A stretch of DNA of 17,906 nucleotides from Pseudonocardiales bacterium (GCA_030840415.1 JAVEEO010000272.1:1-17906); one strand, 5' to 3'. Positions 6,374 to 14,163 are shown, numbered from the stretch's first letter. Notes: generated by a model not told the origin, from the letters alone. A program made the numbers and translations.

Positions 6374-7321
6374 TCAGGTGCCGCGGCGCGCCAGGTCGGC
6401 CGCGCCCACCAGGCCGGCCTCCGGGCCCAGCTCGGCCAGCAGGATGTCGGCCGCCGGCCGGAAGCCGCGGCCGGTGAGGCTCTCGCCGAAGGCCTGCCGG
6501 GCCGGTGCCAGCAGCAGGTCGCCGGCCTCGGACACCCCACCGCCGATCACGAACACCGTCGGGTCGAGCACCGCCGCCAGATTGGCCAGCCCCCGGCCCA
6601 GCCAGCGTCCCATCGCGGTGTAGATCTCCACCGCCGCCGGATCGCCGTCCCGGGCCGCCTCGGTGACCAGCGGACCGGTCAGCCGGTTCAGGTCGCCGCC
6701 GGCCAGGCTCATCAGCCGGTGGGCGCCGACCGGTGAGACGTCGGCGAGTTCGCGGGCATCGCGGGCCAGCGCCCGGCCGGAGGCGTACATCTCCCAGCAG
6801 CCCCGGTTCCCGCAGGCACACCGGCGGCCGTCGGGCACCACGCTCATGTGCCCGTACTCGCAACCCACCCCGTACGCGCCGCGGTAGAGCGCGCCGTCGA
6901 CCACCAGGCCGCCACCGATCCCGGTGCCCAGGGTGACCATCACCGCCACCCGGGCGCCGCGGGCCGCGCCGTAGCGGTACTCGGCCCAGGCCGCGGCGTT
7001 GGCGTCGTTCTCCACCAGCACCGGCACCCCGATGGCCTCGGCCAGCGCGTCGCGCAGCGGCTCGTCTCGCCAGGCCAGGTGCGGGGAGAACAGCACGGTG
7101 GCCCGGTCGTTGGCGATCCAGCCGGCGGCGCCGATGCCGACCGCCGAGACCTGGTGCCGGGCCGACAGCTCGTTGACCGCCTCGGCGATCACCGCCTCGG
7201 TCCGGGCGACATCGACACCCGGCGTCGGGCGCCGGGTGCTGTCCAGCACCCGGCCCTGGTCGTCCACCACCCCGGCGGCGATCTTGGTGCCGCCGATGTC
7301 CACCCCGATCGCGAGCGGCAT
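6374..7321 (-). CDS. glk: ROK family glucokinase
   Basis: 315 aa cytosolic kinase expected to phosphorylate glucose at C6 with ATP. Motifs: phosphate-binding DIGGTK (8-13), VENDANAAA (103-111) with catalytic Asp106, adenosine-region TLGTGIGGG (130-138), and the ROK zinc site EYGHM (155-159) with CACGNRGCWE (168-177; Cys168, Cys170 and Cys175 with His158). The length is typical of actinobacterial GlkA-type enzymes. The start is set by the neighbour: TGA of the SRPBCC gene and this ATG share one base (TGATG), indicating translational coupling. A longer open frame extending to 7669 is an artefact of overlap with that gene. Specificity for glucose over other hexoses or N-acetyl sugars cannot be proven from motifs. 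Confidence 0.92.
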   Translation of the reverse strand: MPLAIGVDIGGTKIAAGVVDDQGRVLDSTRRPTPGVDVARTEAVIAEAVNELSARHQVSAVGIGAAGWIANDRATVLFSPHLAWRDEPLRDALAEAIGVPVLVENDANAAAWAEYRYGAARGARVAVMVTLGTGIGGGLVVDGALYRGAYGVGCEYGHMSVVPDGRRCACGNRGCWEMYASGRALARDARELADVSPVGAHRLMSLAGGDLNRLTGPLVTEAARDGDPAAVEIYTAMGRWLGRGLANLAAVLDPTVFVIGGGVSEAGDLLLAPARQAFGESLTGRGFRPAADILLAELGPEAGLVGAADLARRGT

Positions 7322-7758
7322 CAGCCGGTCTCGACGCGCTTCTTCAGCTCCTTGAGCGCGGTGTCCATCACGACCTTCTCGGCCTTGCGCTTGAGCATGC
7401 CCAGCATCGGCATCGCCAGGTCGACGGCGAGGTTGTAGGTCACCTCGGTGGCGCCGGCGCCGGTGGGCGCGAGGGTGTACGAGCCGCGCTGGGACTTCTG
7501 CATCTGCCCCTGCACCAGCGTCCAGGACACCTTGGAGTCGCCGTCCCAGGTGTAGGCGAGCTCGTAGTCGTCGCGGATCACGCCCGCGTCGATCTTGAAC
7601 GCGACCTGCTTGGCCCGGCCGTCCGTGCCCGGCACGGTGACCTCGGCGGACTTCACCGACTTGGCCCACTGCGGGTAGGCGGGGAAATCGGCGATCACCG
7701 CCATCACGGCGGCCGGAGCTGCGTTGATGGTGATCGACTGGGTTGACTCATCGGCCAT
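7321..7758 (-). CDS. SRPBCC (START-like) family protein, Rv2185c-like
   Basis: 145 aa, single-domain polyketide cyclase/START-like fold. The N-terminal strand SITINAAPAAVMAVIADFPAY leads to the typical first helix, with YPQWAKSV after it. The middle is strand-rich and a long C-terminal helix (about 118-143, KRKAEKVVMDTALKELKKR) closes the hydrophobic cavity. Such proteins bind lipids or other hydrophobic ligands; the ligand is unknown. Size and position near fadD15 and pimB fit M. tuberculosis Rv2185c (from memory). It is first in a two-gene unit with glk (1-nt overlap). TAACCT lies 6 nt before its ATG, so transcription probably starts at the start codon. Confidence 0.85.
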   Translation of the reverse strand: MADESTQSITINAAPAAVMAVIADFPAYPQWAKSVKSAEVTVPGTDGRAKQVAFKIDAGVIRDDYELAYTWDGDSKVSWTLVQGQMQKSQRGSYTLAPTGAGATEVTYNLAVDLAMPMLGMLKRKAEKVVMDTALKELKKRVETG

Positions 7759-7764
7759 GGGCGA

Positions 7765-7770
7765 AGGTTA
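7765..7770 (-). promoter_or_regulatory. Candidate -10 box for a leaderless SRPBCC-glk transcript
   Basis: On the minus strand TAACCT is followed by six bases and then the ATG at 7758-7756. The spacing places +1 on the A of the start codon. No Shine-Dalgarno sequence is available and the -35 region is weak. Confidence 0.45.
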
Positions 7771-7839
7771 CCGCCGGGTTCGCCCGCGGCACCCGGCCGA
7801 CCCGCGCATTGGTCCGCACCCGGCTGCCGGCGATCGGAC

Positions 7840-8247
7840 TCAGTCGCCGGCCTGGCCGCCCGCCGCTGGACCGGCTTCCAGGCTGTCCTTGAGCTGCCAG
7901 AACACCTGCTTGGCCTGCCAGCCGGCCCGTCGGGTCAGCCGGCGCGCCACCCGGTCGGCCAACTGCTCGCTGCCCACCGGTGCCAGTCGCAGGAAGTGGT
8001 GCAGGATGACCCCGTCCTTGAACGGCTCCAGCCAGATCTCCACCGTCCCGGTCAGTGCCGGCCAGCCGGCGGCCGGGACCGGACCGGCCGCGAACTGCAT
8101 CCCCTTCAATCCCCGGTCCCGGGTCACCGTCAGGCACAGGTAGGGCCACCAGCGCGGCCAATTCGCCGGCTCGCGCACCACGGCGGAGACTGTCTCTGGC
8201 GACGCGTCGATCCAGGTCTCGTCGATCAGGTGGACTTGCGGCTGCAT
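7840..8247 (-). CDS. SRPBCC (START-like) family protein, Rv2186c-like
   Basis: 135 aa from ATG 8247-8245; the open frame extends further upstream without a better start. Pattern HLIDETWIDASPETVSAVV then ANWPRWWPYL near 28-37 is the usual SRPBCC beginning, followed by strands (LTGTVEIWLEPF) and a C-terminal helix. The aromatic-rich WPRWWPYL segment is characteristic of this cluster's second START-like gene. Its position next to the fadD15-like gene fits Rv2186c of M. tuberculosis (from memory). The ligand is unknown, probably lipid. It is divergent from the acyl-CoA ligase and 81 bp upstream of the other SRPBCC gene. The end is low-complexity (EAGPAAGGQAGD). Confidence 0.8.
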   Translation of the reverse strand: MQPQVHLIDETWIDASPETVSAVVREPANWPRWWPYLCLTVTRDRGLKGMQFAAGPVPAAGWPALTGTVEIWLEPFKDGVILHHFLRLAPVGSEQLADRVARRLTRRAGWQAKQVFWQLKDSLEAGPAAGGQAGD

Positions 8248-8387
8248 TGCGGCAGGATGACACGCGAGGCAGCCGCCGGTGGGACTACCCTGCCGCCGGA
8301 CTACCTTTTTCCACAGCACCTTTTCTTCGGCAACGACGGGCATCCGAGAACGATGGGCACCACAGACCCAAGGCGAGAGGCGAACGA

Positions 8388-10199
8388 GTGCGTGAGCTGA
8401 CCATCCCCAGCGCCGGGACACCTCCGCAGAACAATGCGGCCCAGTACGTCTTCGACAACGCCCGGACGCGTCCGGAGCTGGTGTCGTTGAAGGTCCGCGG
8501 TTCCGGCGGCTGGAGCGAGGTGACGGCCGCGCAGTTCGCCGAGCAGGTGCTCGGCGTCGCCCGCGGGCTGATCGCGGCCGGGGTCCAGGCCGGTGACCGG
8601 GTCGCGCTGATGAGCAAGACCCGCTACGAGTGGACGCTGTTCGACTTCGCGGTGCTGTCCGTCGGTGCCGTCGTGGTGCCGATCTACGAGACCTCCACGG
8701 CCGAGCAGGTCGAGTGGATCCTGTCCGACTCCGAGGCCCAGGCGGTGATCGTCGAGACCGCCTCGCACCACGCGCTCGTCGAGCAGGTGCGCGGGAGCAC
8801 TCCGCTGCTGCGCCACGTCTGGCAGATCGACGACGGTGCGGTCGACCAGCTGATCGAGGCCGGCGCCGGCATCGACGCCGAGCAGGTGCACTCCCGGCTG
8901 GCGGCCAGCAAGCCCGATGACCTCGCCTCGCTGATCTACACCTCGGGCACCACCGGCCGCCCCAAGGGTTGCGAGCTGACCCACCTGAACTTCCTGTCCG
9001 AGGTCTCGGAGGTCGCCAGCGGGCTGGGCAACCTGTTCAACGCCAACACCTCCACGCTGCTGTTCCTGCCGATCGCGCACGTGTTCGGCCGGGCCATCGA
9101 GATGGGCGCCATCGCCACCGGGTGCACCCTGGGGCACACCGCCGACATCAAGAACCTGATCGCCGACTTCGCGGTGTACCAGCCGACCTTCGTGCTGAGC
9201 GTCCCTCGGGTGTTCGAGAAGGTCTACAACACCGCCAAGCAGCGCGCGCACGCCGACGGCAAGGGCAAGATCTTCGACCGGGCCGAGACGGTGGCGATCA
9301 GGTACTCCGAGGCGGCCGACAACGGCGGCGCCGGGTTTGCGCTGCGGTTGCAGCACCGGGTCTTCGACAAGCTGGTGTACTCCAAGCTGCGGGCCGCCCT
9401 CGGCGGCCGGTGCACCGCCGCCATCTCCGGCGGCGCGCCGCTGGGTGCCCGGCTCGGGCACTTCTTCCGCGGCATCGGCGTGACGATCTACGAGGGCTAC
9501 GGCCTGACCGAGACCACCGCCGGGGCCTGCCTCAACGTGGAGGACAACATCAAGGTCGGCTCGGTCGGCCGGCCGGTGGCCGGCATGAGCGTCCGGATCG
9601 CCGAGGACGGCGAGATCCTGCTGGCCGGACCGGTGGTCTTCGACGGCTACTGGAAGAACCCGGCCGCCACGGCTGAGGCGCTGGAGGACGAGGGCGGCAA
9701 GACCTGGTTCCACACCGGCGACATCGGCGAGATCGACGCCGACGGCTTCGTCACCATCACCGGACGCAAGAAGGAACTGATCGTCACCGCCGCCGGCAAG
9801 AACGTGGCGCCGGCGGTGCTGGAGGACCGGGTGCGGGCGCACTGGCTGGTCAGCCAGTGCCTGGTGGTCGGTGACCAGAAGCCGTTCATCGCGGCCCTGA
9901 TCACCCTGGATCCGGAGTCGCTGCCGACCTGGGCGGAGAAGGCCGGCAAGCCCGCCGACACCGACCCGGCCGAGCTGGCCCGCGACCCGGAGCTGCGCGC
10001 GGAGATCCAGCACGCCGTCGACGAGGCCAACAAGGCGGTCTCGCACGCCGAGGCGATCAAGAAGTTCACCATCCTGACCACCGACTGGACCGAGGCCGGC
10101 GGCCAGCTCACCCCGTCGCTGAAGCTCAAGCGCAACCTGGTGCTGACCGAGTGCGCCGACGACATCGCGGCGCTGTACTCCGGAGCCGGCCGGGACTGA
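8388..10199 (+). CDS. fadD15: Long-chain fatty acid-CoA ligase, FadD15-like
   Basis: 603 aa AMP-forming acyl-CoA synthetase: fatty acid plus ATP gives acyl-AMP, then acyl-CoA. GTG 8388 is the start because GAGAGG lies 7 nt before it and the length then matches FadD15 (about 600 aa). Motifs: P-loop-like YTSGTTGRPKG (184-194), YGLTET (371-376), TGD (443-445), hinge GRKKE (459-463), and C-terminal LTPSLKLKR (574-582) with the expected catalytic lysine at about 579. The LTPSLKLKR ending and the insertions around 270-330 are typical of the long-chain/bubblegum-like group. It is divergent from the Rv2186c-like SRPBCC gene, as in mycobacteria. Association with START-like genes suggests lipid handling. 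The exact chain length of the substrate is unknown. Confidence 0.92.
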   Translation: MRELTIPSAGTPPQNNAAQYVFDNARTRPELVSLKVRGSGGWSEVTAAQFAEQVLGVARGLIAAGVQAGDRVALMSKTRYEWTLFDFAVLSVGAVVVPIYETSTAEQVEWILSDSEAQAVIVETASHHALVEQVRGSTPLLRHVWQIDDGAVDQLIEAGAGIDAEQVHSRLAASKPDDLASLIYTSGTTGRPKGCELTHLNFLSEVSEVASGLGNLFNANTSTLLFLPIAHVFGRAIEMGAIATGCTLGHTADIKNLIADFAVYQPTFVLSVPRVFEKVYNTAKQRAHADGKGKIFDRAETVAIRYSEAADNGGAGFALRLQHRVFDKLVYSKLRAALGGRCTAAISGGAPLGARLGHFFRGIGVTIYEGYGLTETTAGACLNVEDNIKVGSVGRPVAGMSVRIAEDGEILLAGPVVFDGYWKNPAATAEALEDEGGKTWFHTGDIGEIDADGFVTITGRKKELIVTAAGKNVAPAVLEDRVRAHWLVSQCLVVGDQKPFIAALITLDPESLPTWAEKAGKPADTDPAELARDPELRAEIQHAVDEANKAVSHAEAIKKFTILTTDWTEAGGQLTPSLKLKRNLVLTECADDIAALYSGAGRD

Positions 10200-10223
10200 C
10201 CCGTCTACCGGCTTGCCGGCCTG

Positions 10224-10240
10224 GCTGTAGCCGCTACAGC
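10224..10240. terminator. Small hairpin between convergent fadD15 and pimB
   Basis: GCTGTAG (10224-10230) and CTACAGC (10234-10240) form a perfect 7-bp stem with loop CCG, in the 34-bp gap between convergent genes and overlapping the pimB stop codon. There is no U-tract. It is a plausible bidirectional terminator. Confidence 0.4.
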
Positions 10241-11361
10241 TGCAGCAGGCCGGCCAGCCGGTCGGCCATGGTGTTCCACTGCCAGGACTGCTCGGTCCAC
10301 TGCCGGCCGGCGGTGCCCATCATGGCGGCCCGTGCCGGATCGGCGAGCAGGCCGCCGACCTGGTGGGCCACCGCCGCCACGTCCCGGCCGTCCACCACCA
10401 GCCCGGTGATGCCCTGGCGCACCGTGTCCGGCGCGCCGCCGGAGTTGCCCGCCACCACCGGCAGGCCGGTCGCCGACGCCTCCAGGTAGACGATGCCCAG
10501 CCCCTCGACGTCCATTCCGAACCTCCGGGTCCGGCACGGCATGGCGAAGACGTCCCCGGCCGCGAAGTGCTCGGGCAGCTCCCCGGCCGGCACCGGGCCG
10601 GTGAACACCACCCGGTCTGCCACCCCGGCCTGCCGGGCCAGCGCGCGCAGCCGCTGCTCGTACGGGCCGCCGCCGACGATCAGCAGCGCCGCCTGGTCCA
10701 CCCTGGCCGCGATCGCCGGCATCGCCTGGATCAGCACGTCCTGGCCCTTGCGGGGCACCAGCCGGGACACGCACACCACCACCGGCCGGCCGGCCAGGCC
10801 GTACCGCTGCCGGACCGCGTCGCCGGCGACCGAGGGTGCGAAGGCAGCCACGTCCACGCCGGGGGTGAGCTGCACCAGGGTGGCGTGCGGGCCGAAGGCG
10901 CCGGCCAGCCGCTGCCGGGTGTACTCGGCCAGATAGGTCACCACGTCGACCTGGTTGCCGATTCGCCGCAACGCCTGCCGCGCTCCCGGCAGCATCGCCC
11001 AGCCCGCCTCGTGCCCGTGGCTGCTGGCCACCATCCGCCGCACGCCGGCGCGGCGCAGCGATGCCGCCAGCAACCCGAGCGGCGCGGACGCCCCGAACCA
11101 CACCGCGGTGCTGCCGAAGTCCTCGCGGGCCTGCAACACCCGCCGGCGTGCCGTCGGGGTCGGGACGAGCAGCCCGCCCGGATGCCGGCGGACCGGGAAG
11201 CCCTGCTCGGCGTCGAACGCCGCCGCACCCGGATGGTCGGAGGCGTAGACCGCGACCTGGTCGGCCGGCAGCCGCCGGGCCAGCTCGTGGACGAAGGACT
11301 GGATGCCGCCCTGCCGCGGCGGGAAGTCGTTGGTGACGATCAGCAACCGGCGGGGGCTCAT
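10234..11361 (-). CDS. pimB: GT4 glycosyltransferase, PimB-like mannosyltransferase
   Basis: 375 aa GT-B enzyme, probably GDP-mannose-dependent alpha-(1-6) phosphatidylinositol monomannoside mannosyltransferase, acting on the cytoplasmic face of the membrane in PIM synthesis. Motifs: TNDFPPRQGGIQ (10-21) at the acceptor side, SSHGHE (113-118), nucleotide-sugar site SRLVPRKGQD (199-208), and the E-x7-E motif EGLGIVYLE (Glu286, Glu294). Length and position match PimB' (Rv2188c) of M. tuberculosis and C. glutamicum. Last gene of an operon: its ATG overlaps the upstream TGA by 4 nt (ATGA), which fixes the start. A longer frame reaching 12216 is the shadow of the upstream gene. It could use another acceptor; the family call is firmer than the substrate. 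Confidence 0.85.
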   Translation of the reverse strand: MSPRRLLIVTNDFPPRQGGIQSFVHELARRLPADQVAVYASDHPGAAAFDAEQGFPVRRHPGGLLVPTPTARRRVLQAREDFGSTAVWFGASAPLGLLAASLRRAGVRRMVASSHGHEAGWAMLPGARQALRRIGNQVDVVTYLAEYTRQRLAGAFGPHATLVQLTPGVDVAAFAPSVAGDAVRQRYGLAGRPVVVCVSRLVPRKGQDVLIQAMPAIAARVDQAALLIVGGGPYEQRLRALARQAGVADRVVFTGPVPAGELPEHFAAGDVFAMPCRTRRFGMDVEGLGIVYLEASATGLPVVAGNSGGAPDTVRQGITGLVVDGRDVAAVAHQVGGLLADPARAAMMGTAGRQWTEQSWQWNTMADRLAGLLQL

Positions 11362-12734
11362 CGCAGCCGGCCGATCAGGTAGGACCGCCAGGCGGCCGTG
11401 AAGGCGGCCGGATCGGTGCGCAGCACCTGGCGCAGCCCGAGCGCCACCGCGGTGGCGGGATCGGTACGGGCAGCCGCGGCCACCACCCGGTAGAACCCCA
11501 CCAGGCCGGCCTGACCGGCCCGGGCGGCGATCAACCGGCAGGCCAGCCAGGACTGCTCGTAGGCCTGCGGCAGCCGGCTGCCACCGGCGAAGTCGGCCGC
11601 ATCCGGCAGTGCCGCCGGTACCCGGCCGGCCCGCACGTCGGCGGCCAGTTCGGCGGCGATGGTCCGGTCCGGCAGGCGCGAGTCGAGGTTGCCGACGTAG
11701 TCGGCCAGTCCCTCGATCAGCCAGGTCGGCATCTGGTCGGAGGTGACGGCCCGGGTGGCGACATGGGTCAACTCGTGCCCGATCACCAGCCGGCGGCCGG
11801 CCGCGTCCAGCCTCGCCAGATTGGCCGGGTTGAGCACGATCCGGCTGCCCAGCACGGTGCCGTCGCCGCTTACCTGGTCCGCCACCGCCACCGCGGCCAG
11901 GTCGGAGCTGTCGGCCTGGTCGCCCGTGACCGCGGCGAACTCCGCTGCGGTGTCGGGGATCAGCACCGCGATCCGGTCGTTCCAGTCGCTGCCCCAGACC
12001 TTCTTGACCAGCGGCAGCGACCGTTCCACCAGCCCGGCGTACACCGCCAGGTCCTGGCGGTGCGCGGGATGGGCCAGCACCAGGGTGTGCGGACCCCGCC
12101 GGGCCAGCAGCTGCCCGAAGTCCCACGGCCCGCGCCAGGAGGCACCCCCGACCGTGGCCGCGTCGTCGTCGGCGGCGAGCTTCCAGTCGGCCCCACGCCG
12201 GACCCCGGTCAGCCACAGCTGCTTGGCGGTGGGGCCCGGATCGACGCCCGACAGCGCGTACTGCAGCTCGACGTGCACGATCACCACCGCGGCACCCAGC
12301 CGGGCCGCCGCCGGAGCCAGCACGGTGGCATCGGTGACCGGTGCGACCAGGACGTAGCGCCAGGTGTCCAGCGGCACCTGGGCCAGGTTGGCGAACACCT
12401 GCCGCTGCCGGCCGGCGTAGCCGGTCGACGCTGGCGCGGAGTCCAGGTCGGCGGCCCAGGCCCCGGCGTCGCGCCCGAGCAGGGCACCGGCATGCCGGTG
12501 CAGCACCGCCAGCACAGCGGTGACACCGGCCGGATCGGGACTGCCGACAGCGGGCTCCCGCGGCCGGGACGAACCGTCGCGAGCGTGCTGGACTCCCACG
12601 ATGCCCAGCACCGCGAGCGCGGCAACCAGTACCGTCGCCAGCTCGGTTGCCAGCCGCCGGCCCGGGCGTCGGGACGGCCGAACGGGCGGGACCGTTACCG
12701 GTTCCCGCCCGTTCGCCTCAGCTGGCTGGTTCAC
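11358..12734 (-). CDS. Membrane-anchored HExxH metallopeptidase-like protein
   Basis: 458 aa starting at GTG 12734, which overlaps the NlpC/P60 stop by 4 nt (GTGA). A proline/arginine-rich cytosolic N-terminus (1-30) precedes one membrane segment (about 29-48), with the rest expected outside. Residues about 65-195 look like an NTF2/SnoaL-like lipoprotein-type domain. The C-terminal part has a gluzincin signature, GHELTHVATR with His320 and His324, and PTWLIEGLADYV with Glu341 as third zinc ligand, like peptidase MA-like domains. Substrate unknown. It sits between a peptidoglycan hydrolase and a PIM mannosyltransferase, both overlapping by 4 nt, which suggests an envelope role such as processing the hydrolase or other exported proteins. 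That role is inference. Confidence 0.8.
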   Translation of the reverse strand: MNQPAEANGREPVTVPPVRPSRRPGRRLATELATVLVAALAVLGIVGVQHARDGSSRPREPAVGSPDPAGVTAVLAVLHRHAGALLGRDAGAWAADLDSAPASTGYAGRQRQVFANLAQVPLDTWRYVLVAPVTDATVLAPAAARLGAAVVIVHVELQYALSGVDPGPTAKQLWLTGVRRGADWKLAADDDAATVGGASWRGPWDFGQLLARRGPHTLVLAHPAHRQDLAVYAGLVERSLPLVKKVWGSDWNDRIAVLIPDTAAEFAAVTGDQADSSDLAAVAVADQVSGDGTVLGSRIVLNPANLARLDAAGRRLVIGHELTHVATRAVTSDQMPTWLIEGLADYVGNLDSRLPDRTIAAELAADVRAGRVPAALPDAADFAGGSRLPQAYEQSWLACRLIAARAGQAGLVGFYRVVAAAARTDPATAVALGLRQVLRTDPAAFTAAWRSYLIGRLR

Positions 12735-13816
12735 CCGACCCGGGTGGCCCCTGAGTAATCACTCATGTAGGACAGCGGCGACATCTTCACCACGTCGCCG
12801 GTCGTCGGGGCGTGGATCATCATGCCGTCGCCGACGTAGATGCCGACGTGATAGGCCGGCGATCCGAAGAACACCAGGTCACCGGGCCGCAGATCGCCAC
12901 GGCTGACCGGCGAGCCCACGCCGTGCTGGGCGGCGGCGCTGTGCGGCAGGCTGACCCCGGCGGCCCGCCAGGCCCAGGCGGTCAGGCCCGAGCAGTCGAA
13001 GGAGCCTGGGCCGCTGGCGCCGTACTGGTAGGGCTTGCCGAGCTGGGCACGAGCCGCGGAGACGGCCGCACCGGCGCCCTGCGAGACGTGCGGGGCGGCG
13101 GGCATCGCCGCCGCGACGGTGGCCGCCATCGGGGCCGAAGCCGCCACTGCCCGGGTGACCACCCGCGCGACGGTCGCTGCCGTCGGCTGCGGTACCGGGT
13201 TGTAGTACTTGGCCCGCTCGGCGGCGGTCAGGGTGGCCAGCAGCGCCTTGTACTTGGTGACCTGCCGGGCGAGCTCAGCCTGCCGCTTGGCGATCAGGGC
13301 CCGCTTGGCGACGGCGGTGGTCACCGCGTCCTTGGCCCTGGCTGCCGCCGCGTTCGACGTCGCGATCGCCTTGCCGGCGGTCAGCGCGACCACGCTCTGG
13401 TGTTGGGTGAGCAGGTTCATCGACTGGATCGTCTGCAGGTAGCCGTCGGTGGAGCTGCTGGCCAGCAGGGCGGCGGTCCGGCTGAACGAGGCGGCCTTGT
13501 ACTGGGAGGCCAGCGAGGCGGCTAGCTGACGCTTCGCGGTGCGCGCCGCGAGCTCGGCGGTAGCGGCGGCCCGGGTTGCCTCGGCGGCTGCCCGCTGGGC
13601 GGTCCGGACGTCGATCTGGGTCTGGTTCAGCTGCTCGGCCAGCTTCTCACTGGTCTTGGCCAGGTCATGCAGCTTGGCAGTGACCTGGGCTTTGGTCTTG
13701 GGAGCGTCCGAGTGCGGAACCGCTTGGGCTGCCAGCGGGGCCACCAGCAGGGCGCCGGTGACAATCAGGGAGGTAACGACGGTACGGCTGAGCCGCGTAA
13801 TACGAGTCAACGCCAC
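12731..13816 (-). CDS. NlpC/P60 peptidoglycan hydrolase with coiled coil
   Basis: 361 aa secreted cell-wall endopeptidase, expected to cut peptide stems of peptidoglycan. Signal peptide about 1-32 (cleavage near AQA-VP), then a long Ala/Lys/Gln-rich coiled coil (about 40-205), a low-complexity Ala/Pro linker (about 208-245), and the NlpC/P60 domain (about 248-361). Catalytic residues: Cys275 (FDCSG), His323 (YHVGIYVG), His335 (MIHAP). Coiled coils in this class often restrain the catalytic domain. GTG 13816 has AGGAG upstream with an 11-nt gap, rather long. It heads a three-gene operon with the metallopeptidase-like gene and pimB. A c-di-AMP riboswitch lies immediately upstream, the usual context for actinobacterial NlpC/P60 and Rpf genes. 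Corresponds in position to Rv2190c. Confidence 0.93.
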   Translation of the reverse strand: MALTRITRLSRTVVTSLIVTGALLVAPLAAQAVPHSDAPKTKAQVTAKLHDLAKTSEKLAEQLNQTQIDVRTAQRAAAEATRAAATAELAARTAKRQLAASLASQYKAASFSRTAALLASSSTDGYLQTIQSMNLLTQHQSVVALTAGKAIATSNAAAARAKDAVTTAVAKRALIAKRQAELARQVTKYKALLATLTAAERAKYYNPVPQPTAATVARVVTRAVAASAPMAATVAAAMPAAPHVSQGAGAAVSAARAQLGKPYQYGASGPGSFDCSGLTAWAWRAAGVSLPHSAAAQHGVGSPVSRGDLRPGDLVFFGSPAYHVGIYVGDGMMIHAPTTGDVVKMSPLSYMSDYSGATRVG

Positions 13817-13840
13817 TGTTGGCGAAACTCCTCTTCCACT

Positions 13841-13985
13841 CGACCGCCTACCGAGTTAGCTGTCGGGTTCGGGCTTGGAAGTTGCCCTACGGAACGTAGG
13901 TGTACCGAGCGTGTGCGAGCACGCCCCGTACTGCTCCGATTCACCCCAGAAAACCTGGGTCCCCGGTTCGGCGCACAACGGCGAC
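13841..13985 (-). ncRNA. c-di-AMP riboswitch (ydaO/yuaA type)
   Basis: On the minus strand the leader of the NlpC/P60 gene shows the conserved blocks of the ydaO motif (RF00379, recalled) in order: GCCGAACCGGGGACCC (13972-13957), GGGGTGAATCGG (13947-13936), GTAGGGCAACTT (about 13890-13879), and GACAGCTAACTCGGTAGGC (13864-13846). CGCC at 13983-13980 can pair with GGCG at 13848-13845 to close the element. It ends about 10 nt before the AGAGGAG ribosome binding site and 25 nt before GTG 13816. Known members in actinobacteria lower expression of cell-wall hydrolase genes when c-di-AMP is high. The short distance leaves little room for a separate terminator, so control could act at the ribosome binding site; that is inference. 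Confidence 0.88.
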
Positions 13986-14039
13986 TTCGGGCTTGGTAGC
14001 TAACGAGGTCACTGCTGAGCGAGTGCCGACTCGGCGGTT

Positions 14040-14076
14040 CTTCCGGTGCCTCCCGTCGGGAGGCGGCAGCCGGAAG
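14040..14076 (-). promoter_or_regulatory. Strong hairpin at the 5' end of the riboswitch leader
   Basis: CTTCCGG (14040-14046) pairs with CCGGAAG (14070-14076), and inside it GCCTCCC (14048-14054) pairs with GGGAGGC (14058-14064) around a 3-nt loop, with an internal loop between the stems. No T-tract follows on either strand. It lies 88 bp after the stop of the small cysteine protein and just after the predicted +1 of the NlpC/P60 promoter. It may therefore be a U-less terminator of the former or a 5' stabilising structure of the latter. Confidence 0.5.
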
Positions 14077-14085
14077 ATCTCGGAA

Positions 14086-14115
14086 AGGTTACGTGACGCT
14101 CGGGTGCTTCGGCAA
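14086..14115 (-). promoter_or_regulatory. Candidate promoter of the NlpC-metallopeptidase-pimB operon
   Basis: On the minus strand TTGCCG (14115-14110) and TAACCT (14091-14086) are separated by 18 nt, a good sigma-A-type arrangement. Initiation near 14079 would give a leader of about 260 nt carrying the 14040-14076 hairpin and the riboswitch. Together these account for the 347-bp gene-free stretch 13817-14163. Confidence 0.5.
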
Positions 14116-14163
14116 TCGGAACCGACCGTGTCGCGGTGGCAATTCTCACGGCGATGTAACAAA

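Noticed and set aside
6374..7669. 431-aa extension upstream of glucokinase
   Set aside because: The added residues are the SRPBCC gene read in the wrong frame; MPLAIGVDIGGTK at 7321 is the family-typical start.
8301..10046. 581-aa minus-strand open frame opposite the acyl-CoA ligase
   Set aside because: Antisense shadow; no motifs, while the opposite strand has all adenylate-forming signatures.
10234..12216. 660-aa extension upstream of the PimB-like protein
   Set aside because: The extra part is a frame-shifted reading of the metallopeptidase-like gene; the ATGA overlap at 11361 marks the true start.
11763..12758. 331-aa plus-strand open frame opposite the metallopeptidase-like gene
   Set aside because: Antisense shadow with Gln/Arg/Gly-rich composition.
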